This document shows, piece by piece, positions 61,901 through 64,000 of a DNA stretch of 64,000 nt (positions are counted from its first letter, which is position 1; each line of letters begins with the position of its first letter). Below the pieces are notes generated by a model. It was given only the letters and a program-made list of their open reading frames with translations, was not told the DNA's origin and did not search any database. The position numbers and the translations under genes are program-made. This DNA is from Alitta virens (lineage: Eukaryota; Annelida; Polychaeta; Phyllodocida; Nereididae). The stretch lies in assembly GCA_932294295.1 (NCBI GenBank), contig OW028585.1:30240720-30304719 (forward strand). The letters are read 5' to 3'.

Positions 61901-63573
61901 ATTTTCACAAAATTACTGAAACGAACCGTCTGAGGAAGTGGTAGAAAATTATTTCTGCAATAAATGGTCTGTTACAGACTGTTGAATAACCATTGTAAGC
62001 AAATCAATAAAAAAATGTTTACAGAAAATATTTATTTTTAGTTGATTATTTTGATTAATTAATTGATTTATAATCCATTCTTGTTCGATTCCAGATTGCA
62101 ATTTCCTCGATATTGCTCTTATCGTGGATTCCTCCGATGAGATTCAACTTCACCCTAGCAGACAAGGAACGTCCAACTGGCAATTGGTCGTCGGTGTTCT
62201 TCAGTCGTTGACGGACATTTTCCTAGTCACTCGATACAACACTAAAGTTGGTTTGGTGCAGTACTCTAGGGACCCCAAGGTTACCTTCAACTTCAAGAAA
62301 TATGAGACAAGCAGAAGACTGAAAGCTGGTCTCTCCAGGTAAAGTCTATGGATCTATGGATACATAGTTTAAAGCTGGATTGTCACTCAATATGACAGTG
62401 GGCAAAATCTATTCCATTCACTTCATTGTCTTCTTAATACTGATTACCTACCATCCAGAGCCTTGCTGGGTTAACTATCTCTCTATAAAATAAATAAACT
62501 TCACCTAGTATTTAATTTTTATGCCATAAAAAATCTAATATGTTAACAAACCAAGTGAAGACGTAACAATACTCAACGATGCTTGGCTTATTAGTAACAT
62601 TTCTGTATAATTTATGCTGCTCTATGCTTTTTATGATTAGGTGAGACCATAAAATAAATTGACATTTATTATAGATTATACTGTAATTACTGTATTGCCA
62701 TTATATTTAACATTGTTATTATGACCACTTTTACATTAAGAAAAGTAATTTTTACCAAGGGCGGTCCAGATATACAATGTGGTCTGAGAAGGAACAGAGA
62801 AAGAACAAGGCAGCGGAACTGAGTTCACTGTCTTGGAGAACTCTGAAGGAGCTGAGATGGAACTGGCTTCACCAATCAAGATCTTATTTTTATTGCTGAA
62901 TCTGACTAATATTAATCTGAAAATATTCATTTTGCAGCATTCAGCTGATGGGACCGGGTAAGAATGTGGCCGATGCCTTCAAATTCACCAAGGATCAGCT
63001 TTTCACCGGGCTCGACCGATCCAACGTTCAAAATTTAGCAATTGCTGTTATGGATGGTGTCCCCAACTATTCAATTGGTAAGTAGGTGTACTGGTGTCAA
63101 TGAATTACAGTTATTGACCATAATGAAGTTATCAATTTGCAATCTTGGCCCACATACCTAACTATATCGCCAAGTTTTCTACTAAATTATTACCATTATC
63201 CATATTAAATGAATAATAATTAATAACAATAATGGTTATTTGAATATTATTTATATTAACGAAAGGGAAAACTGTCTTAATTGCTATTGGAGAAATTGTG
63301 AAATGTTACTTTTTTCAGTTAACACCAGTTAATATTGTAAAATCTTAATTATTTTCAGTTAACACAGAATACGAAGCGACTGAGCTGAAGAAAAATTCTC
63401 GACTGTTTGTTATCGGTATCACAAGAGGTCTCGACCAAAGCCAAAGGAAACAACAGGAGGATATGGCCACCCCTGGTTACTACATTGGCGTTAGAGACTT
63501 CAACGAAATCATCGACGTTATTCCTAGAATCTCCCAAATGATCTGTGGCTCTTCAGCTAGCTTTGATCCTTAA
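29929..63573 (+). CDS. Secreted protein with eight tandem VWA domains (31 coding exons)
   Basis: Coding exons: 29929-29956, 31145-31177, 35446-35683, 36201-36370, 37205-37420, 38184-38379, 38696-38910, 40299-40466, 40775-40979, 41456-41682, 43640-43763, 43869-43918, 44491-44692, 48326-48449, 49268-49367, 50463-50621, 51234-51488, 52177-52359, 53774-53980, 54430-54640, 54988-55114, 56145-56244, 56681-56833, 57912-58083, 58818-58897, 59763-59936, 60648-60784, 61371-61575, 62095-62338, 62938-63077, 63359-63573. All junctions are GT-AG and the frame closes at a TAA: 5,058 nt, 1,685 residues. Residues 1-20 form a signal peptide; VWA1-8 lie at about 21-228, 229-421, 422-623, 624-818, 819-1033, 1034-1230, 1231-1418 and 1487-1685, each with a Cys shortly before the first strand and one at the end of the last helix. 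No EGF, collagen or transmembrane segment is seen. VWA domains bind matrix ligands, often through a metal ion. An extracellular matrix, shell or adhesion role is inferred only. An acceptor-like site (TTATTTCAG) 6 nt before the ATG suggests an upstream non-coding exon that I could not locate. Confidence 0.93.
30103..30377. mobile_element. MITE-F, copy 2 (intron 1)
   Basis: Ends AGTGCAGTATAGCGGACCC and a diverged AACTGCTATACTGCACT. Collinear with 4472-4771, including the GGGGTTTGG...AACCCCC hairpin, but shorter around the TGACGTCA part. Confidence 0.82.
31286..31353 (+). repeat. CTTAATGACGTCAT tandem repeat (CRE-like words)
   Basis: Four to five tandem units of about 15 bp in intron 2. Three contain TGACGTCA or a one-base variant, the palindrome bound by CREB/ATF factors. 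It is either a simple tandem expansion or an intronic regulatory cluster; the sequence cannot separate these. Confidence 0.6.
31640..32190 (+). repeat. Two fragments related to the GPCR insertion
   Basis: 31650-31735 (GTGCATTGCACAGAGCC, GGCCACTGGGG) and 32040-32110 (GTCCACTGGGGTTCGAGG, TTCACCCACAGTGTTACCAC) resemble each other and the reverse complement of the insert at 2990-3242. A short poly-G run lies at 32009-32018. Confidence 0.6.
32200..33700. other. Intron 2 sequence, nothing recognised
   Basis: AT-rich with TA-dinucleotide tracts near 32500, 32640 and 32755. The frame at 33377-33598 has no domain I recognise. Confidence 0.4.
33708..33895 (+). repeat. TATACCAAGTCACTTCAATTC tandem repeat
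   Basis: About seven copies of CTATACCAAGTCACTTCAAT with alternating spacers (CTGTAAAC, CTACTGTAAAC, or none), giving mixed 21- and about 33-bp periods. Confidence 0.88.
34320..34420. repeat. Possible retroposon 3' end, minus strand
   Basis: CTTTATTGACAAGTCCAAT next to an AAAATAAAATAAAAT run. The word TTTATTGAC and the flanking pentanucleotides recall 41960-42010. Only suggestive of a retroposon tail. Confidence 0.35.
34970..35148 (+). repeat. 47-bp tandem repeat, about four copies
   Basis: Unit GTGACATTCATTTATTAAGA followed by ATACTTCAATATAATAAATA and a short ATGAAAA link. Copies are almost identical, so the expansion is recent. Intron 2, 300 bp before VWA exon 3. Confidence 0.92.
35446..37420 (+). 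CDS. VWA domain 1 (exons 3-5)
   Basis: Opens with Cys then DYIFLLDSSGS, a canonical DxSxS MIDAS motif after strand 1. The second MIDAS loop has GNDMLSGM where a Thr is usual, and the third has VIVSDW rather than TDG but keeps the Asp. Closes with VMC. Exons of 238, 170 and 216 nt; intron phases 1-2-1-1. The spacer GGPSQP follows. Confidence 0.92.
35735..35960 (+). repeat. Duplicated segment in intron 3
   Basis: TCTCATGACATCATCTAAAG with ATGAATTTGGCTGTAATG, and AACATGATGTCATCTGGAGT with TTTGAAATTGGCTGTA, are two versions of one module. It is related to 40645-40710 and to the 5.9 kb palindrome. Confidence 0.55.
36675..36890. mobile_element. MITE-E, copy 1 (intron 4)
   Basis: 216 bp with long inverted arms: TACACCCTTTTGACGCAGCA and GCCATG...TTTTGCCTCATTGACCTC on the left, the complement GAGGTCAATGAGGCAAA...CCAACATG on the right. 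A second inner palindrome uses TGCACTC and GAGTGCA. The TA at each end suggests a TA target duplication. Confidence 0.88.
37483..37672 (+). mobile_element. SINE-A, full length, 14-bp target duplication (intron 5)
   Basis: Complete SINE-A with AAACAAACAA in place of (CA)n. ATTTAACTAAATCT at 37469-37482 repeats at 37673-37686. Confidence 0.93.
37755..37940 (+). mobile_element. SINE-A, older copy (intron 5)
   Basis: Head GATGGCCTAGCTCAGTGGTA with a small insertion (CCCCATTGGG) in the anticodon region, B box GGGTTGGACTCCC, core and 3' end GGACATTAAGCCC. Several mismatches and no visible target duplication. Confidence 0.83.
38184..40466 (+). CDS. VWA domain 2 (exons 6-8)
   Basis: Cys then DVVFALDASYS, an intact DxSxS with Tyr in place of Gly. 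TNHAAAL supplies the MIDAS Thr and VIVTDG the Asp. Closes with VASC and a Pro-rich link PVPTPP. Exons of 196, 215 and 168 nt; same phase pattern as VWA1, including the phase-2 intron after strand 3 and the phase-1 intron after strand 4. Confidence 0.92.
38401..38421 (+). repeat. MITE-F end fragment
   Basis: GGGTTTAGTGCAGTATAG matches the left end of MITE-F and then diverges. It could be a relic or chance. Confidence 0.4.
39718..39972 (+). repeat. 59-bp tandem repeat, about four copies (intron 7)
   Basis: Unit GATTGGATCTTTCAGCTATC followed by CACTGATGGGTTTAATGACT and ATCATTTGATTGTATTGGT, copies essentially identical. Diverged edges occur upstream to about 39650 and downstream near 40020. Confidence 0.93.
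40775..43918 (+). CDS. VWA domain 3 (exons 9-12)
   Basis: Cys then NIVILIDSSGS, intact MIDAS with GYTNQAA (Thr) and MITDGEPN (Asp). Four exons of 205, 227, 124 and 50 nt. The extra phase-2 intron splits the C-terminal part, so the last 50-nt exon holds FC and the Pro-rich link IPPAPTTPPP. Confidence 0.92.
41890..41961. repeat. Poly-A run plus (TA)n (intron 10)
   Basis: More than 50 A in a row, then TATATATATA and TTTTATTGACTGAAGATGTC. It resembles a retroposon tail junction; compare 9195-9280 for the adjacent sequence. Confidence 0.85.
42172..42850. mobile_element. Foldback-like structure with iterated TCGTTGAC words (intron 10)
   Basis: The left arm (42172-42366) has six copies of CGTTGACA or TTGTTGACA separated by variable spacers. 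The right arm (42655-42832) has seven copies of the complement TGTCAAC, mostly as TGTCAACGA. About 290 bp of GC-richer unique sequence lies between. The arms pair through repeated words rather than one clean inverted repeat, as in Foldback-type elements. No coding or target duplication was recognised. Confidence 0.6.
44124..44321. mobile_element. MITE-K (intron 12)
   Basis: 198 bp with about 50-bp inverted arms: TACACTCGGCGACAGTGGAT, TTCGCCAC and CTGAGATTCGCCACCCC on the left, complemented by GGGGTGGCGAATCTCAG and ATCCACTGTCGCCGAGTGTA on the right. Ends in TA. Only copy in the window. Confidence 0.85.
44491..50621 (+). CDS. VWA domain 4 (exons 13-16)
   Basis: Cys then DVIFAMDTSGS, intact MIDAS, YQTNIAD (Thr) and LLTDGQST (Asp). 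Closes with VAC and link GQGGSAIGPTA. Exons of 202, 124, 100 and 159 nt, phases 1-2-0-1-1. The phase-0 intron falls right after a CAG codon and before the strand that leads into TDG, exactly as in VWA6. Intron 13 (44693-48325) is the second largest in the gene. Confidence 0.92.
44757..44935. repeat. Inverted GTTATATCCC repeat, single unit (intron 13)
   Basis: AGTTATATCCCGAATAGGAG and GGAGTTAACTAAC are the complement of the right end of the element at 50640-51190 (TTAACTCCTCATATTCGGGA). GGGATATAACTAACTTG near 44864 gives a second arm. Confidence 0.6.
45110..46130 (+). repeat. Duplicated approx. 450-bp module (intron 13)
   Basis: Two diverged tandem copies: about 45215-45700 and 45715-46115. 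Shared order: AGCAGAACTCT, TGC.CTTA.CCTAACA, CTTTTGATAGTCA.ATTGACAT, ATTTCCAGA/ATTTCCGGA, CTACTGCACCTACATG and GGG.TTTCATG. The start (CCGACGGGCGG..GGACAGG) and following part also match 47985-48215 in reverse complement. Confidence 0.7.
46306..46402 (+). repeat. 11-bp tandem repeat ATGATATGCAC
   Basis: About nine perfect copies in intron 13. Because 11 is not a multiple of 3, the minus-strand frames give repeats of HVHIMCISCAY type, which are artefacts. Confidence 0.95.
47328..47607 (-). repeat. Second copy of the repeat found in the GPCR pseudogene
   Basis: Reverse complement of 2231-2506, from GATTTTCACGGAGGGTTCTC to AATAAGAGGAGAAGACTGAA. It shows that the sequence between the TM3 copies is a dispersed repeat and not receptor intron. 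Confidence 0.78.
47985..48215 (-). repeat. Inverted copy of 45160-45370 (intron 13)
   Basis: GGCACCACTAGGCCATATAG, TAGGGTAAGTGCATTA and GTTCTGCTCTGGAAA are complements of landmarks in the 45.1 kb module, so intron 13 contains an inverted pair about 2.7 kb apart. Confidence 0.7.
48615..48945 (+). repeat. Approx. 160-bp tandem duplication (intron 14)
   Basis: AAATGGAATTTTTC..AAGTAAATGGGCTT through GGCCGAAAACCAACTTT.GG occurs twice, each with a short (GGTT)n run inside. About 90 percent alike by eye. Confidence 0.88.
49024..49104 (+). repeat. AAGTAGCCAGCGCCA short repeats
   Basis: AAGTAAACGCCAAGTAGCCA and AAGTAAATGCCAAGTAGCCA recur with partial copies between. Confidence 0.65.
49472..49656 (+). 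mobile_element. SINE-A, full length, 16-bp target duplication (intron 15)
   Basis: Complete SINE-A with (CA)n tail. CACAAAGTAATAATAC at 49456-49471 repeats at 49657-49672. Anticodon region altered to GTTTACAACTG. Confidence 0.93.
50642..51190. mobile_element. Putative approx. 550-bp element with GGGATATAA ends (intron 16)
   Basis: Starts TAGTTACCCTTATATCCCTC...TTGGGATATAA and ends AGTTAACTCCTCATATTCGGGATATAACTT. The end words match 44757-44935. The interior has no recognised coding. Boundaries are uncertain. Confidence 0.5.
51234..53980 (+). CDS. VWA domain 5 (exons 17-19) with Asn-repeat linker
   Basis: Cys then DIVFVLDASGS, intact MIDAS, ERTNLAH (Thr) and IITDGKPN (Asp); closes with VVC. 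Exons of 255, 183 and 207 nt, all bounded by phase-1 introns; this is the only domain without the phase-2 intron after strand 3. The last exon adds a linker GGSSN followed by an Asn run (AAC/AAT codons near 53905-53940) and GNGQ. The run is a coding trinucleotide repeat that may vary in length. Confidence 0.92.
51735..51880 (+). mobile_element. SINE-B body, recent copy (intron 17)
   Basis: GGCGGTCCCTTGTATTCAGT to ATTAATGCTTGTTAGCGTCA. About 125 bp differ at only two positions from 52614-52738 in the next intron. Headless. Confidence 0.8.
52489..52740 (+). mobile_element. SINE-B with tRNA-like head (intron 18)
   Basis: tRNA-like head GGGTGGTCTAGTGGTAAGAT (A box) and CCCAGGTTCAATCCTGGGCC (B box), then CATCCCAGCTGTATGTG, the GTGTCTGTGCTAAGGCAAG block and the same 3' end as 51735-51880. 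A (TATC)n tract follows. Confidence 0.82.
52765..52912. repeat. (TATC)n microsatellite (intron 18)
   Basis: Tetranucleotide run with TCTGTATC and CTATCCAT variants, ending in about nine pure TATC units. Confidence 0.93.
53413..53631. mobile_element. MITE-E, copy 2 (intron 18)
   Basis: 219 bp, arms TACACCATTTTCACAAGGCG / TGCGTGAAAAGGGTGTA with GCCTCATTAACCTC and GAGGTCAATGAGGC inside. Collinear with 36675-36890 through the central TGACCATGGTGA.GTCACAGAG part. Confidence 0.87.
54430..56833 (+). CDS. VWA domain 6 (exons 20-23), degenerate MIDAS
   Basis: Cys then YVVIALDVSSR: DxSxS has become DxSxR. The loop-2 position has ESNIAAAL (Ser for Thr); VFTDGEAT is kept. Closes with PDC. Exons of 211, 127, 100 and 153 nt, phases 1-2-0-1-1, the same split as VWA4 with an identical 100-nt third exon, so these two are probably the closest duplicates. 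Confidence 0.9.
55138..55322 (-). mobile_element. SINE-A, full length, minus strand (intron 21)
   Basis: Reverse complement gives GGGGGCCTAGCTCATTGGTA, TTGGAAGCCC complement, a B box with one change (GGTTCGATACCCGG) and the 3' end CAGGACGAAAAGCCCTAATC. Confidence 0.87.
55330..55590 (+). mobile_element. SINE-B (intron 21)
   Basis: CATCCCAGCAGCTTGATGTC, GATCGCATGAGACTTTAAAT, GGTGTCTATGCTGAGACAAG, CTTATCATCTCATCGTTACA and GTAAGCTGACTAAGCTTTCAG in order. The head is reduced. It abuts the SINE-A. Confidence 0.78.
55704..55895. mobile_element. Palindromic element on GGCGAGCA words (intron 21)
   Basis: AGGCGAGCAAAAAAGTGCTC is self-complementary around its centre and is followed by further GGCGAGCA and TGCTCGCCT words at 55749, 55827 and 55839. 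The segment is also GC-richer (GGCGCGGGCGCGC near 55872). Possibly a small foldback or MITE. Confidence 0.55.
57212..57232. repeat. Poly-A tract (intron 23)
   Basis: A run of A interrupted by one C, followed by unremarkable AT-rich DNA. Confidence 0.7.
57912..60784 (+). CDS. VWA domain 7 (exons 24-27), MIDAS lost
   Basis: Cys then DVVFIVDSSDD: DxSxS has become DxSxD. GKPNFASGL has no Thr, and FMTSGNTK replaces TDG, so all three MIDAS elements are altered and metal binding is unlikely. The hydrophobic core pattern is kept, and the domain closes with VGC. Exons of 172, 80, 174 and 137 nt, phases 1-2-1-1-0; this is the one domain that ends at a phase-0 intron. Confidence 0.88.
59220..59640 (+). 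repeat. Interspersed repeat family I, two partial copies (intron 25)
   Basis: GGTGGCAGGTGTAAGCCGAC at 59287 and GGTGGCAGGTGTAAGCCACC at 59490 start two copies. The second runs on through AGCAGTAGACAGAAG and CAGCCAGGAATAGGTTG, matching 5079-5385. Confidence 0.65.
60093..60346. mobile_element. MITE-E, copy 3 (intron 26)
   Basis: 254 bp, left arm TACACCCTTTTCGAGCGGCA, right arm ending TGTGAAAAGAGTGTA, with GCCTCATTGACCTC and GAGGTCAATGAGGC inside. An extra inverted stretch (GAAGAAG...CTTCTTC) near the right end makes it longer than the other copies. Confidence 0.86.
61371..61575 (+). CDS. VWA gene exon 28: Thr-rich mucin-like linker
   Basis: Encodes about 68 residues between VWA7 and VWA8: a charged start (YKDENTVMEGQ), an EASTTTT region of 14 successive Thr (ACA/ACT/ACC/ACG codons mixed), then PPV and TTRPPP. 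Thr/Pro-rich linkers of this sort are usually O-glycosylated and extended. Codons are mixed, so selection on the Thr run is more likely than fresh slippage. Confidence 0.9.
62095..63573 (+). CDS. VWA domain 8 (exons 29-31), degenerate MIDAS, C-terminus
   Basis: Cys then DIALIVDSSDE: DxSxS has become DxSxE. PGKNVADAF lacks the Thr; AVMDGVPN keeps Asp-Gly. Closes with MICGSSASFDP and a TAA at 63571-63573. Exons of 244, 140 and 215 nt, phases 1-2-1-end. No membrane anchor or GPI signal follows, so the protein should be released. Confidence 0.9.
62370..62585 (+). repeat. Interspersed repeat H, copy 2 (intron 29)
   Basis: Collinear with 16183-16385 (TTCACTTCATTGTCTTCTTA, CTACCATCCAGAGCC, AACTATCTCTCTATAAAATA). 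It has a short internal insertion (CACTCAATATGA) relative to the first copy. Confidence 0.8.
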
Positions 63574-63696
63574 ATATTTAATAAGCTGGACCACTTTGTA
63601 AAGTTTCTATATATTGTATTTTTGCTCAAGTTTATGGATCTTTTATGATTTATGATCTTTTTATGATCTTCACAATTTCCACTGTAATGATGATAC

Positions 63697-63702
63697 AATA
63701 AA
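63697..63702 (+). terminator. Polyadenylation signal AATAAA
   Basis: AATAAA lies 124 bases after the VWA stop codon in AT-rich DNA, a normal 3' UTR distance. The actual cleavage site cannot be read from sequence alone. Confidence 0.65.
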
Positions 63703-63719
63703 TAAGCATATTGACTTTA

Positions 63720-64000
63720 AACTATTTTATCTATGGATTCACTCGCTAGAAAGAATGATTGCTTACTTTATTTTATGATTTTATATTTAGTATGTGCTGC
63801 CATCTTTGTAAACATTATCATGACATTTCATTTTAGAATATTTTTGATATTTGCAATGTATTTGTTAACGGAAAATTCTTTTCGTGCCATAACTAATTGG
63901 TGCTTCAATGCAAACCTAGTTGCAATAGAGATATTTTTGTTTATTAATGATTTTTCTAGTGAACTTTTATGGACAATATACACTTTTTCTTTTGTTGGGT
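63720..64000. other. Downstream flank, nothing recognised
   Basis: AT-rich sequence with no feature I can support. Confidence 0.4.

Overview
Eukaryotic, AT-rich genomic DNA, almost certainly from an invertebrate animal. A lophotrochozoan such as a mollusc is a reasonable guess from the secreted multi-VWA gene and the repeat load, but nothing here fixes the species. Genes have GT-AG introns and there are no bacterial features. Most of the window is interspersed repeats.

Layout. (1) About 1-3.5 kb: a class A (rhodopsin-like) GPCR pseudogene. It has a duplicated TM3 exon, an interspersed repeat between the two copies, and a second retroposon-like insertion flanked by a 14-bp direct repeat in the loop between TM6 and TM7. 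(2) About 4.0-4.3 kb: a decayed C-terminal endonuclease piece of a Penelope-like retroelement. (3) 4.3-29.9 kb: no gene that I can support. It holds tRNA-derived SINEs, short inverted-repeat elements (MITEs) and large microsatellites. (4) 29.9-63.7 kb: one complete 31-coding-exon gene on the + strand. I assembled it exon by exon. Every junction is GT-AG and keeps frame, giving a 5,058-nt CDS (1,685 residues). The product is a secreted protein with eight tandem von Willebrand factor A (VWA) domains. Its introns carry further SINEs, three copies of a palindromic MITE, a foldback-like structure and tandem repeats.

The VWA protein has a signal peptide, then VWA1-VWA8. Each VWA is bracketed by cysteines near its start and end, as in matrilin-type VWA domains. 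The metal-binding MIDAS motif (DxSxS) is intact in VWA1-5 and degenerate in VWA6-8; VWA7 has lost all three MIDAS elements. An Asn-repeat linker follows VWA5 and a Thr-rich mucin-like linker precedes VWA8. Most VWA cassettes are bounded by phase-1 introns, which fits growth by exon shuffling or tandem duplication. An extracellular matrix or adhesion role is inferred from family.

Repeat family names used below are mine. SINE-A: tRNA-Gly-like head and a 3' end with GGACGTAAAGCCC plus (CA)n. SINE-B: second tRNA-derived SINE. MITE-C: ends AGATAGCATTCCAAAT. MITE-D: ends TACATGGCCAAATGTGCCAC. MITE-E: ends TACACCCTTTT. MITE-F: ends AGTGCAGTATAGCGGACC. MITE-K: ends TACACTCGGCGACAGTGG.
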